NCBI RefSeq assembly: GCF_004138285.1
Contig: NZ_SCFN01000005.1
Location: forward strand, 372,001 to 436,000
Length of the DNA: 64,000 nt
Source: Gottfriedia acidiceleris
Lineage (GTDB): Bacteria > Bacillota > Bacilli > Bacillales > Bacillaceae_G
Direction: 5' to 3'
Shown: piece by piece, positions 1 through 8,811 of the stretch
How the letters are laid out: every line of letters starts with the position of its first letter
How positions within the stretch are numbered: position 1 is the stretch's first letter
Notes under the pieces: model-generated
Databases searched by the model: none
Told to the model about the DNA's origin: nothing
What the model saw: only the letters and a program-made list of their open reading frames with translations
Program-made: the position numbers and the translations under genes

Positions 1-520
1 TTCCAATTTTAAAATACTTGACTTTTAATTCAGGTGTACGTATCCTTTTTCTCAATAATTGTATATTTGTATTTATACTTTCGACAAAACCATCGTGAGC
101 ACCATTAATATTTTGTTCATTAGCAGGTTCAATGATTGCACGTTCCTTATCATCTGAAGCTGCTGCTAGAATTCCATTTGAACAATTTTCTTCTAAAATT
201 AGACAAAACCCGTCTAATAAACTATTTCCTAATTCTGAGATATTTGTTGAGTTTTTAATCTCATATGATTTGACGATATTGCCTGTTTCATCCTTTGTTT
301 CTCTTAAAATAGGCTCAATAATAAATGATTGAAGTGCCTCAATTTTTATCATCGATTCAAGAAACAAAATAGCGAAAATCTGGACATTTTTATGGATAAT
401 CTTAATAACCAAATCCTCTGTATGACTTAAATAATCTTGAATCATTTCAATATTATTTTTAAGATTATTTGATAAAACTTCTTCTTTATTTGACTTAATT
501 GTTGTTGTATTGGTTCTCAT
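1..520 (-). CDS. GerA-family spore germination receptor A subunit (5' part only)
   Basis: This is the N-terminal ~173 residues of a protein that continues past the left edge. The ATG is the complement of 518-520, preceded by an AGAGG ribosome binding site. The translation has the layout of the soluble N-terminal domain of GerA/GerXA proteins. It has a region around TEDLVIKIIHKN, then LLDGFCLILEEN, and a terminal part EPANEQNINGAHDGFVESI followed by NIQLLRKRIRTPELK, which matches the EP..E..i.G..dgF.E....N..L.R.R signature of the family. These proteins sit in the spore inner membrane and sense germinants. The membrane segments expected downstream lie outside the window. Confidence 0.85.
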   Translation of the reverse strand, partial: MRTNTTTIKSNKEEVLSNNLKNNIEMIQDYLSHTEDLVIKIIHKNVQIFAILFLESMIKIEALQSFIIEPILRETKDETGNIVKSYEIKNSTNISELGNSLLDGFCLILEENCSNGILAAASDDKERAIIEPANEQNINGAHDGFVESINTNIQLLRKRIRTPELKVKYFKIG

Positions 521-698
521 ATTGATACCTCTTTGATGGAAGCTCTAATTGGGTTTATTCTTTCCAAAAATAGGTAGTGTATGCAATGAAGAATTATTTG
601 AAAAATCATTTGTGATTCCGTTTTTTAGATTAACAAAAACGTATGATATCAGTTTTCAAAAAAAAATATAAAAATCGAATCTTGTAGAAATAAACTTG

Positions 699-727
699 TT
701 GACTTTTTATTTTTTGCATAATAATAT
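699..727 (+). promoter_or_regulatory. Sigma-A-type promoter of the trp operon
   Basis: TTGACT at 699-704 and TAATAT at 722-727 are separated by 17 bases and lie just upstream of the first Trp T-box. Bases 521-698, between the divergent gerA start and this promoter, hold nothing else I recognise. Confidence 0.7.
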
Positions 728-763
728 AAGGACAATTAATTTAAATAAACATCCATAATTACT

Positions 764-1029
764 TTGCGTTGACGAAGAGTAGTAACGATTACGGAAACTA
801 AAGAGAGCTGATGGTTGGTGCGAATCAGTGTGAAAGTAATCGCGAATGGACTTCCGAGCATTCAAACCGAACCTTAAATAAGTAGTAGGCTTTGGCGAGT
901 AGTCTTCTCGTTACAAAAGACGGGTATTCAATGGAAAGTTGAATGGATACCGACAAAGCGAGCTGTTAATCAGCTAATGAAGGTGGCACCACGGGTCTCT
1001 CGTCCTTTTTAAGACGGGGGGCCCTTTTT
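764..1029 (+). ncRNA. T-box leader 1, Trp specifier (UGG)
   Basis: The leader shows the AGAGAG stretch and distal Stem I elements. The specifier is UGG at 847-849 followed by a purine, and the T-box core AAGGTGGCACCACGGG is at 980-995. A terminator follows with arms 993-1004 and 1013-1024 and five U residues. The antiterminator forms when uncharged tRNA-Trp pairs with the specifier and the T-box bulge. It lies directly upstream of a second complete Trp T-box and the trp genes, so transcription must pass two tRNA-sensing checkpoints. Confidence 0.92.
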
Positions 1030-1058
1030 GTATTCTTTTTTAATTTAATAATAATAAA

Positions 1059-1350
1059 TCGCTGAGTAAGAAGAGTAAATATTGGTGAATGTCACAGAGA
1101 GTTAGACAATGGTGGGAGTCTAATACAGGAACCTTTATCGAATGGGCTTACGAGAGGCATCTTGAACAATAAAGTAGGGATGCACGGATTTCCACCGTTA
1201 AAAGGATAGGGTATCGGAATTATATTGGCAACTAATTCCCGTATCTGAAAAGTGGGATTCAGATAAAACTGATCCAATCTGAGGTGGTACCGCGGTAGCA
1301 ACTAATCGTCCTCTATATGCACAATCTTTGTGCGTATAGGGGACTTTTTT
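1059..1350 (+). ncRNA. T-box leader 2, Trp specifier (UGG)
   Basis: This is the second complete T-box in tandem. The specifier UGG is at 1143-1145. The T-box core GAGGTGGTACCGCGGTAG is near 1281-1298. The terminator has arms 1308-1323 and 1329-1344 followed by six U residues. It ends about 33 bases before the trpE start codon. It diverges more from leader 1 than the two Tyr T-boxes at 38.4-39.0 kb diverge from each other, which suggests an older duplication. Confidence 0.93.
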
Positions 1351-1382
1351 TATATTCATTAAATTTTTGGAGGTCGAACAAA

Positions 1383-2795
1383 TTGTCAGTACAAAACAAA
1401 GCAGAAATAATCATTGAAACGATAATGGGGGATTTGTTTACACCGATTTCATTATTTAAGAAATTGACCGCTAGCAAAAAGTTTTTATATGAAAGCTCAT
1501 TTAAGCATAAAGATTCTGGCCGTTATTCATTTGTTGGTTCAAAACCAGCTTTTGAATTGATTGGGACAAATGAAAGTGGCCAAATCATCTATAAAAATGG
1601 CAAAAAAGAAGAGTTTGTTGGAAATCCTCTTTTCAAACTCAAAGAGTTAATACCAAAGCAGGATTGCTTAGAGGTATTGGATATCCCTTTCATTGGTGGG
1701 GGAATTGGGTATGTAGGATATGATATGATTCGCCAGTTTGAAGAGATCGGTGATGAGTTGGAAGACGTTATCGGAATGCCAGATCTCCATTTAATGTTTT
1801 TTGAAGTCATTATTGTATTTGATCATTTGGAACAGAAAATTCATTTGGTTGGAACAAAGCTTTCCGATGAAACAACTTTAGAAGATTTGAAGAGCGAAAT
1901 TCAGAAGTATAAACAAGTAATTGTAGCTAATTCAAATCAAGAGGAGGAAGTAAAACCGGTTGTATTTTCTACTTTCGAGTCTGAAGTTAGTAAAGCTGAC
2001 TATATGTCCAAAGTAGAAAAGGCAAAGTCATTTATTCAAAAAGGTGATATTTTTCAAGTCGTTCTATCACATCGAATGGGAGCAAAATTTGAAGGAAATC
2101 CATTTGACTATTATCGAAAATTACGAATCCAAAATCCGTCACCATATATGTATTATATCGATTTTGGTGATAGCGTTGTTGCTGGTACTTCCCCTGAAAG
2201 CTTAATAAAAGTTAAAGGTAATCAGGTCATAACGAATCCAATTGCCGGTACGAAACGAAGAGGGAAAACGGATGAACAAGACTTAATGATCGAAAGGGAT
2301 TTATTACAGGATGAGAAGGAACTTGCCGAACATAAAATGCTTGTTGATTTAGGAAGAAATGATCTAGGCAAAGTTTGCGAGTTTGGAACAATCAAATTAG
2401 AAAAATATATGAACGTTGAAAGATACAAATATGTAATGCATATCGTTTCAGAGGTTAGTGGGCAAATAAAAAAACCACATACTTCATTAGATGCTCTTAT
2501 TGCTTGCTTACCAGCTGGAACCGTATCTGGTGCACCTAAGATTAGAGCAATGGAAATCATTAATGAATTAGAGAGTTCAAAGCGAGGGGTATATTCTGGT
2601 GCAGTCGGTTATGTATCCGTTAATGGAAACCTTGATTTTGCATTAGCTATTCGAACGATGATTTTAAAGAATCAAATGGCCTATATTCAAGCAGGAGCAG
2701 GTATTGTTTATGACAGCAAACCCGAACAAGAATATGAAGAAACCATTAATAAACTAAAAGCTTTTTTGGAGGAAAATCATGATTTTAATAATTGA
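1383..2795 (+). CDS. trpE: Anthranilate synthase component I
   Basis: It converts chorismate plus ammonia or glutamine to anthranilate, the first committed step of tryptophan synthesis. I place the start at TTG 1383, nine bases after a GGAGG, rather than at an in-frame ATG inside the T-box terminator; this gives 470 residues, normal for TrpE. The chorismate-binding half contains NPSPYMYYIDFG, GTKRRGKTDEQD and PAGTVSGAPKIRAMEII, all typical of the family. An ESSFKHKDSGRYSFVG segment near the N-terminus corresponds to the region that binds feedback tryptophan in TrpE. Its 3' end overlaps trpG by 17 bases, consistent with translational coupling. Confidence 0.96.
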   Translation: MSVQNKAEIIIETIMGDLFTPISLFKKLTASKKFLYESSFKHKDSGRYSFVGSKPAFELIGTNESGQIIYKNGKKEEFVGNPLFKLKELIPKQDCLEVLDIPFIGGGIGYVGYDMIRQFEEIGDELEDVIGMPDLHLMFFEVIIVFDHLEQKIHLVGTKLSDETTLEDLKSEIQKYKQVIVANSNQEEEVKPVVFSTFESEVSKADYMSKVEKAKSFIQKGDIFQVVLSHRMGAKFEGNPFDYYRKLRIQNPSPYMYYIDFGDSVVAGTSPESLIKVKGNQVITNPIAGTKRRGKTDEQDLMIERDLLQDEKELAEHKMLVDLGRNDLGKVCEFGTIKLEKYMNVERYKYVMHIVSEVSGQIKKPHTSLDALIACLPAGTVSGAPKIRAMEIINELESSKRGVYSGAVGYVSVNGNLDFALAIRTMILKNQMAYIQAGAGIVYDSKPEQEYEETINKLKAFLEENHDFNN

Positions 2796-3390
2796 TCACT
2801 ATGATTCTTTTACTTACAATCTTTATCAATTTTTGGGAGAGCTTGGCGAAGAAATGAAAATCGCTAGATATGACAAAATTTCGATTGATGAAATAAAAGA
2901 AATGAATCCAAAAGCAATTATTCTTTCTCCGGGACCAGGTAAGCCTGAAGAGAAGCAGGAAACGAATGAACTCATTCAAACTTTTCATAAGACTATCCCA
3001 ATACTAGGCATTTGCTTAGGGCACCAAGCAATCGGTTATGCATTCGGCGCAAAAATTATTAAAGCTAGACAAATCAAACATGGAAAAACATCGAAAATTA
3101 GGCATGATGGCAGTAATTTATTTGCCTATATGTCCCAACCGGTAGAAGTTATGCGATACCATTCACTGGTAATTGAAAAGGAAACGATACCGCCTTTTTT
3201 TGAAACTTTAGCATTCGCTATGGACGATCAAGAAATCATGGCCATTAAACACCGAAAATATCCAATCTACGGTATGCAATTTCATCCAGAATCTATTGGA
3301 ACAGAATACGGAAAACAACTTTTATTAAACTTTTTAAATGAAATAAAGGGGGAATTAAAAGATGAAAGAGTACCTTCAACGCTTAGCTAA
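2779..3390 (+). CDS. trpG: Anthranilate synthase component II, glutamine amidotransferase
   Basis: This class I glutamine amidotransferase of 203 residues supplies ammonia to TrpE. The nucleophile Cys79 lies in GICLGHQAIG, and the His169/Glu171 pair lies in QFHPESIG. An oxyanion-loop type SPGPGKPEE is near residue 50. A trpG inside the trp operon differs from B. subtilis, where the shared PabA subunit is encoded in the folate operon. It overlaps trpE by 17 bases and trpD by 29 bases. A role shared with aminodeoxychorismate synthase cannot be excluded. Confidence 0.93.
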   Translation: MILIIDHYDSFTYNLYQFLGELGEEMKIARYDKISIDEIKEMNPKAIILSPGPGKPEEKQETNELIQTFHKTIPILGICLGHQAIGYAFGAKIIKARQIKHGKTSKIRHDGSNLFAYMSQPVEVMRYHSLVIEKETIPPFFETLAFAMDDQEIMAIKHRKYPIYGMQFHPESIGTEYGKQLLLNFLNEIKGELKDERVPSTLS

Positions 3391-4390
3391 TCGCGAGTCG
3401 TTTACAGTAGAAGAAATGCAAGTAGCTGTCGGACGGATTCTACAGGATGATCAAATATCAGATAGTGAAATCGCAGCATTTCTAGTTGCTTTAAAAACAA
3501 AAGGTGAAACAGTAAACGAAATCGCTGGCCTAGTAAACGCGATTCGAAATCATACGGTAGGATTTACTAGGAAGTTTCATAATGTCATTGATAATTGTGG
3601 GACAGGTGGAGATAACTCATCGAGCTTTAATGTGAGTACGACATCAGCGTTTGTTATTGCGGGAAGTGGAATTCCAATTGCAAAGCATGGAAATCGTAGC
3701 ATGTCCAGCAAAACAGGTAGCGCCGATGTATTAGAACAATTAGGTGTGGAGCTATCTATTCCAACTCAAGCTTCCGAGGAGCTTTTAGATGAAATAGGAA
3801 TTACCTTTTTATTTGCACCATATGTTCATCCAAGATTGAAAAAAGTTATGAAGGTTAGACGTGAGTTGCAAATTCCGACCATTTTTAACTTAATTGGACC
3901 TTTAACAAATCCAGTTGAATTAGAGACCCAACTATTAGGAATTTACAGAAGAGATTATTTAGAAGTTTTTGCAGAAGTGCTAAATAAATTAGGACGTAAA
4001 CGAGCGATTGTATTAAACGGTGCAGGGCATTTAGATGAAGCATCGCTAGCTGGTGAAAATCACATCGTCCTACTAGAAAATAATGAGCTGAAAAAGATGA
4101 CACTTCATCCGGAAGAAGTTGGATTAACTTATTACCCAAATACAGAAATCAAAGGTGGAGATGCAAAGAGGAATGCAGATATTCTTCTTCGAGTATTAAA
4201 AGGAGAAAAAGGAGCTTTTAGAGATACGGTTTTATTAAATGCTGGTTTAGCAATCTATACTTCAGGGATTGTCAATCAAATTTCAGATGGTATTAGGAAG
4301 GCTGAAGAGAGCATCGATTCTGGCGCAGCTTATGAGAAATTACAAAAACTAGTCGAAAAAACTAGCAAACTAAAAAGAGAGGTTATTTAA
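3362..4390 (+). CDS. trpD: Anthranilate phosphoribosyltransferase
   Basis: It transfers phosphoribose from PRPP to anthranilate. The 342-residue protein carries DNCGTGGDNSSSFNVST (the glycine-rich PRPP-binding loop near residue 78) and KHGNRSMSSKTGSADVLE, both diagnostic. The ATG at 3362 follows AGGGGGAA and lies inside the 3' end of trpG, a 29-base overlap that implies coupled translation. trpC begins directly after its stop codon. Confidence 0.96.
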   Translation: MKEYLQRLANRESFTVEEMQVAVGRILQDDQISDSEIAAFLVALKTKGETVNEIAGLVNAIRNHTVGFTRKFHNVIDNCGTGGDNSSSFNVSTTSAFVIAGSGIPIAKHGNRSMSSKTGSADVLEQLGVELSIPTQASEELLDEIGITFLFAPYVHPRLKKVMKVRRELQIPTIFNLIGPLTNPVELETQLLGIYRRDYLEVFAEVLNKLGRKRAIVLNGAGHLDEASLAGENHIVLLENNELKKMTLHPEEVGLTYYPNTEIKGGDAKRNADILLRVLKGEKGAFRDTVLLNAGLAIYTSGIVNQISDGIRKAEESIDSGAAYEKLQKLVEKTSKLKREVI

Positions 4391-5179
4391 ATGGAAACCA
4401 TTTTAGATCGAATTATTTCTCAAAAACAAATCGAAATTAAAAGCTTAAGAGCGATTAGTCGAAAAATAACGAATCAAACAAAGAATTTATCATTAATTGA
4501 ACAGTTAAAAGCTGCAGACCATTTATCGATAATTGCGGAGTTTAAACGAGCATCACCATCAAAAGGAGATATTAATACAAATCTTAATCCCGCAGAACAA
4601 GCAAAGAAATATGAAGAAAATGGAGCAGCTGCAATATCAGTTTTAACTGATACAACATTCTTCAAAGGTTCCTTTAAAGATCTGAAAATCGTGCGTGATT
4701 CCGTTAATATTCCGATATTATGCAAGGATTTTATTATAGATCCAGTTCAAATAGATATCGCAAAAGAACATGGAGCAAACATTATTTTACTAATTGCTGC
4801 TGCATTACCTTTTACAGAACTAAATCATTTATATCAATATGCTAAGCAGCAAAATCTTGAAGTATTGATGGAAGTACATGACGAGGAAGATTTAGAAAAA
4901 GCACTAAAAATTGGGCCCGGGCTATACGGCATTAATAACCGAAACTTAAAGACATTTGAAGTGAACCTGGGTGTAACAGAGAGACTAGCACCACTTATTC
5001 AAGCAGATGGAGGTTTCATTATTAGTGAAAGTGGAATTTTCAATCAGTATGATGCAAAACGTGTAAGAGATGCTGGGGCAAATGGAATTTTAGTCGGAGA
5101 AGCATTAATGAGGAGTAATGAATTATCATCAAACATGAGAGAACTGATGGTTCCTATTCTAAAGGAGGCTAAGCAGTGA
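4391..5179 (+). CDS. trpC: Indole-3-glycerol-phosphate synthase
   Basis: This 262-residue beta/alpha-barrel enzyme closes the indole ring of carboxyphenylaminodeoxyribulose phosphate. Family motifs are IIAEFKRASPSKGDI, LCKDFIID, GINNRNLKTFEV and a phosphate-binding ISESGIF...ANGILVGEALM segment at the C-terminus. It is separate from TrpF here, unlike the fused enterobacterial enzyme. The start codon abuts the trpD stop and the end overlaps trpF by four bases. Confidence 0.96.
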   Translation: METILDRIISQKQIEIKSLRAISRKITNQTKNLSLIEQLKAADHLSIIAEFKRASPSKGDINTNLNPAEQAKKYEENGAAAISVLTDTTFFKGSFKDLKIVRDSVNIPILCKDFIIDPVQIDIAKEHGANIILLIAAALPFTELNHLYQYAKQQNLEVLMEVHDEEDLEKALKIGPGLYGINNRNLKTFEVNLGVTERLAPLIQADGGFIISESGIFNQYDAKRVRDAGANGILVGEALMRSNELSSNMRELMVPILKEAKQ

Positions 5180-5781
5180 AAGTAAAAATTTGTGGCATTA
5201 CCGATTTAAAAACAGCTCAAAGTGCAATAAATGCAGGAGCTGATGCTATTGGATTTGTATTTGCAGAAAGTAAACGTCAAATTGAAATTACTGAGGCAAA
5301 AAAAATCATTGAATCACTGCCAGACTCAATATTGAAGATTGGCGTTTTTGTAAATGAATCAAAGGAGAATTTAGAATCTATCTACCAGAAAGTTGGTTTA
5401 ACACATCTTCAGCTACATGGAGATGAAACGCCAGAATTTTGTCGTTCATTATCCTTTCCAGTAATCAAAGCATTACGAGTTCAATCGGAAAAGGACGTTG
5501 AAAAAATCGCAGAATATGATTGTGATTATATTTTAGTAGATAGCCCGAGTGGAAAATATCGTGGCGGAAATGGAACAACATTTAACTGGGATCTTGTTAA
5601 ATCAAAGAAAATAGATAACTTGATTTTAGCCGGGGGATTGACGATTGAGAATGTAATACCTGCAAGTAGCGTCGTAAAACCAATAATGGTTGATGTAAGT
5701 AGTGGGGTTGAAACGAACGGCAAAAAAGATGTAGAAAAAATAAAAAGTTTTATAAAAAAGGTAAAATTAGGAGGAATTTAA
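5176..5781 (+). CDS. trpF: Phosphoribosylanthranilate isomerase
   Basis: It performs the Amadori rearrangement of phosphoribosylanthranilate. The protein has 201 residues, normal for a monofunctional TrpF, and starts MKVKICGIT with the conserved catalytic cysteine in KICGIT. It also has LQLHGDE, a DSPSGKYRGGNGTTFNW loop, LAGGL and VDVSSGVE near the end, typical of the barrel phosphate site. It starts as GTG or ATG overlapping the trpC stop and is followed immediately by trpB. Confidence 0.95.
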   Translation: MKVKICGITDLKTAQSAINAGADAIGFVFAESKRQIEITEAKKIIESLPDSILKIGVFVNESKENLESIYQKVGLTHLQLHGDETPEFCRSLSFPVIKALRVQSEKDVEKIAEYDCDYILVDSPSGKYRGGNGTTFNWDLVKSKKIDNLILAGGLTIENVIPASSVVKPIMVDVSSGVETNGKKDVEKIKSFIKKVKLGGI

Positions 5782-6981
5782 ATGTCTACGTACACACTTC
5801 CAGATGTAAAAGGTCATTTCGGTATGTATGGAGGGAAATATATACCTGAGACGCTTGTTCAAGCCATAACTGAATTAGAAGAAGCTTATTCAAATATTAA
5901 AGATGATCCAACATTTAATGAGGAAATTGAAAGATTGTCAAAGGATTATGTAGGTCGCCAAACACCTCTTTACTTTGCAGAAAATTTAACTAAGCATGCT
6001 AACGGAGCTAATATTTATTTAAAACGTGAGGATTTAAATCATACTGGTGCTCACAAAATTAACAACGCAATAGGTCAGGCATTACTTGCGATTCGAATGG
6101 GTAAACGAAAAATCGTTGCTGAAACAGGAGCGGGACAACACGGTGTGGCAACTGCAACAGTTTGTGCTCTATTAAATTTAGAATGTGTTATTTTCATGGG
6201 TGCTGAGGATGTTCGAAGACAAGAACTGAATGTTTTCCGAATGGAATTACTAGGCGCAAAAGTGATTAGTGTTGAATCAGGGAGTGCGACATTAAAGGAT
6301 GCCGTAAATGAAGCCCTGCGTTATTGGGTTGCAAATGTAGATGATACTCATTATTTATTAGGATCAGTAATGGGCCCACACCCTTTTCCTATGATGGTAC
6401 GAGATTTCCAAAGTGTAATTGGAAAAGAAACAAGACAACAATTTTTAGCGAAGGAAGGTAAACTTCCTGATGCAGTAGTAGCTTGTATTGGCGGAGGAAG
6501 TAATGCAATTGGTATGTTCCATCCATTTATAACGGATGAAAGTGTAAAGTTATTTGGAGTAGAAGCGGCTGGACTTGGAATCCATACAGATAAGCAAGCA
6601 GCATCTTTAACAAAAGGTGTACCAGGCGTATTACACGGTGCATTAATGTATTTACTTCAAGATGAAGATGGTCAAATACAAGAAGCCCATTCAATTTCTG
6701 CAGGGCTTGACTACCCAGGTGTAGGTCCAGAGCATTGTTATTTGAAGGACATTGAGCGAGTGAAATATGAATCGATTACCGATGAAGAAGCACTTGAAGC
6801 ATTCCAATTACTAGCAAGATTAGAAGGAATAATTCCAGCATTAGAAAGTGCACATGCAGTTGCCTATGCAATAAAGCTAGCGGAAACGATGAAGAAAGAT
6901 GAAAATTTAGTCATTTGTTTATCAGGTAGAGGCGATAAAGATGTTCATACTGTTCGTGAACGATTAAAGGAGGGCAAATAA
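5782..6981 (+). CDS. trpB: Tryptophan synthase beta chain
   Basis: This PLP enzyme joins indole and serine to form tryptophan. It has 399 residues. The PLP lysine is Lys92 in [14 protein letters not shown]. Other family motifs are [21 protein letters not shown] (the phosphate clamp of PLP) and LSGRGDKD at the end. It is the canonical TrpB1 type expected beside trpA. The start follows GGAGGAATTTAA immediately after trpF, and the stop overlaps the trpA start by one base. Confidence 0.97.
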   Translation: MSTYTLPDVKGHFGMYGGKYIPETLVQAITELEEAYSNIKDDPTFNEEIERLSKDYVGRQTPLYFAENLTKHANGANIYLKREDLNHTGAHKINNAIGQALLAIRMGKRKIVAETGAGQHGVATATVCALLNLECVIFMGAEDVRRQELNVFRMELLGAKVISVESGSATLKDAVNEALRYWVANVDDTHYLLGSVMGPHPFPMMVRDFQSVIGKETRQQFLAKEGKLPDAVVACIGGGSNAIGMFHPFITDESVKLFGVEAAGLGIHTDKQAASLTKGVPGVLHGALMYLLQDEDGQIQEAHSISAGLDYPGVGPEHCYLKDIERVKYESITDEEALEAFQLLARLEGIIPALESAHAVAYAIKLAETMKKDENLVICLSGRGDKDVHTVRERLKEGK

Positions 6982-7769
6982 TGATGAATCGAATTGAATT
7001 CCAATTTTCAGAACGACTTAAAAAAGGTGAAAAGCTATTTATTCCTTATATAATGGCAGGTGACGGAGGTCTAGAAGTTTTAGGAGGAAGACTTGCTTTA
7101 CTAGAAAAATTTGGTGCATCAGCAATCGAAATAGGTATTCCATTCTCAGACCCAGTAGCAGATGGACCAGTAATTCAACAAGCGGGAATTCGAGCATTAC
7201 AAGCTGGTACAACATTAAAAGCTGTAATTGAAAAAATAAAAGAAGTACGTAAATTAATCTCTGTACCTTTAATCGTCATGACTTATATGAATCCTATTTT
7301 AGCTTATGGGATTGACAGGTTCGTATCTGACCTTCAGCAAGCAGGAGTAGACGGCTGTATTATTCCTGACCTACCAATCGAAGAAGAAGAAATTATCATT
7401 CATCAACTTGAAGAGTTTGGAGTAGAACTAATTCGATTAGTCACAATGGCTACACCAAAAGATCGAATCATTAAAATTGCTGAAAAAGGAAGAGGTTTCT
7501 TATACACAGTAACAGTAAAAGGGATTACTGGTGTTCGAAATGAACTAGATAAGAGTTTATCATCCTTTTTAAAAAGTGTTAAAGAAATTAGTAATAAACC
7601 TGTAATAGCTGGATTTGGTGTATCCACCCCAGAACAAGTAAAGGAATTAAGCCAAGATTGTGATGGAGTCATTGTTGGAAGTAAAATTGTTGATTTATTT
7701 AATCAAAATAAGATCAATGAAATTAAACTTTTAATGGAATCAAGTTTAGTAAGCGAAGAAGTAATTTAA
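6981..7769 (+). CDS. trpA: Tryptophan synthase alpha chain
   Basis: It cleaves indole-3-glycerol phosphate to indole, which is channelled to TrpB. The 262-residue barrel protein has LFIPYIMAGDGG, the catalytic-region GIPFSDPVADGPVIQQA and the flexible-loop region VTMATPKDRI. Two adjacent ATG codons (6981, 6984) both fit the AGGAGG at 6968-6973. This is the last gene of the operon, followed by a strong terminator. Confidence 0.96.
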   Translation: MMNRIEFQFSERLKKGEKLFIPYIMAGDGGLEVLGGRLALLEKFGASAIEIGIPFSDPVADGPVIQQAGIRALQAGTTLKAVIEKIKEVRKLISVPLIVMTYMNPILAYGIDRFVSDLQQAGVDGCIIPDLPIEEEEIIIHQLEEFGVELIRLVTMATPKDRIIKIAEKGRGFLYTVTVKGITGVRNELDKSLSSFLKSVKEISNKPVIAGFGVSTPEQVKELSQDCDGVIVGSKIVDLFNQNKINEIKLLMESSLVSEEVI

Positions 7770-7778
7770 TAAAAAGTG

Positions 7779-7810
7779 AATCAGGCTATTTCAGTGGCCT
7801 GATTTTTTAT
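7779..7810 (+). terminator. Intrinsic terminator of the trp operon
   Basis: Arms AATCAGGC (7779-7786) and GCCTGATT (7797-7804) form an eight-pair stem followed by a U tract. Confidence 0.85.
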
Positions 7811-7929
7811 GTTACTTATGTTTTATGGGGTATTCTCTCGAACTTAATCTTGCTTAGCTCTAAAATATAGCTGAATATGGGTAATAATTGTTCTGTTTAG
7901 AGTTGTTTAGTTGAAAAGGATTGTTTCGA

Positions 7930-8275
7930 CATTTTTAATTGCGGTTTTTCGATTTTATTTGCAGTTACTTCAAATAATTGCGGAATGTACATATTTAATT
8001 GCAGCCAAGAAAAAGATTAATTGCCATTCTTCACATTTCAATTTGCACCTCTCACCCCAACAATATAATCCAAAAGTATCCACAAAGTTCGATTGTTCCT
8101 AAAGAACTCAACTAAAAACTATCCCCTAATTTTTGCAATTCTCCACATTTTTATAGGAAGTTTTCCACATAATAGCGGAGTATCCACAAAAATTTCATTC
8201 CAAAAAAAAAATAACTACAAACTATCCACAGAAATTTATATGATTTAAAGAGTTTTCCACAATTGCAGAATACGT
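7930..8275 (+). repeat. Degenerate ~21-bp-phased array of AATTGC and DnaA-box-like motifs
   Basis: No credible gene lies between trpA and 8366. AATTGCGG/ATTTGCAG-type motifs start at 7937, 7957, 7976, 7997, 8019 and 8041, so they are spaced 19-22 bases. They are followed by six 9-mers, each one mismatch from TTATCCACA and all on the same strand, starting at 8076, 8139, 8161, 8180, 8222 and 8253. Four of the five spacings between these are near multiples of 21. What the array does is unknown; see findings. Confidence 0.6.
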
Positions 8276-8365
8276 TCATTTTTCTCTCTAGGACATATGT
8301 CCTTCCCAAACGACCTCCCATTATCGTTTAATAATGAAGAAATCAATATGTCAGGAGAGAAAAAT

Positions 8366-8791
8366 ATGAAAGGAATTTTATTAGCAATTGTTGGTGGAGC
8401 ACTCATTACACTACAAGGAGTTGCAAATTCACAAATTAGCAGTGATATTGGTACTTGGCAAGCGGCTACTATTACGCAGTTTACAGGTTTTATTGTAGCT
8501 TTATTCGTACTACTATTAATAAAAGATAAAAAATTAGCTGATGTTAAGAACGTGAATCCAATATATTTAACAAGTGGGGCATTTGGAGCATTTATTATCT
8601 TTTGTAACGTAACAGCGATACATCTCAATGGAGTTACATTTTCAATATCAACCCTTTTAATTGCGCAGTTAAGTTTCACATTTATCAATGATAGTAGAGG
8701 CTGGTTCGGAGTAAAAAAGCTAAATATTAGTCCGTCACAATTTTTTGGAATTGGTATGATGATGATTGGAGTAATTGTGCTAGGATCTTAA
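8366..8791 (+). CDS. YdcZ/DUF606-family DMT-type membrane transporter (first copy)
   Basis: A 141-residue protein of about five hydrophobic segments, a half-size member of the drug/metabolite transporter superfamily. It begins MKGILLAIVGGALITLQGVANSQIS and contains TLLIAQLSFTFINDSRGWFG, a C-terminal pattern shared with the second copy at 9689. I chose ATG 8366, which follows AGGAGA by seven bases, over an upstream in-frame start that lacks a ribosome binding site. Such proteins often occur as adjacent pairs. The substrate is unknown. Confidence 0.8.
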   Translation: MKGILLAIVGGALITLQGVANSQISSDIGTWQAATITQFTGFIVALFVLLLIKDKKLADVKNVNPIYLTSGAFGAFIIFCNVTAIHLNGVTFSISTLLIAQLSFTFINDSRGWFGVKKLNISPSQFFGIGMMMIGVIVLGS

Positions 8792-8811
8792 ACGTAATTG
8801 CTGGAGGTGAA

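Noticed and set aside
132-332. Plus-strand open frame of 66 codons
   Set aside because: It is antisense to the gerA-family gene, which has a clear family pattern and ribosome binding site.
1092-1301. Minus-strand open frame of 69 codons in the trp leader
   Set aside because: It lies inside the second T-box RNA and has no ribosome binding site.
7911-8102. Open frame of 63 codons starting TTG
   Set aside because: It has no ribosome binding site, its composition is unlike a protein, and it overlaps the phased AATTGC array.
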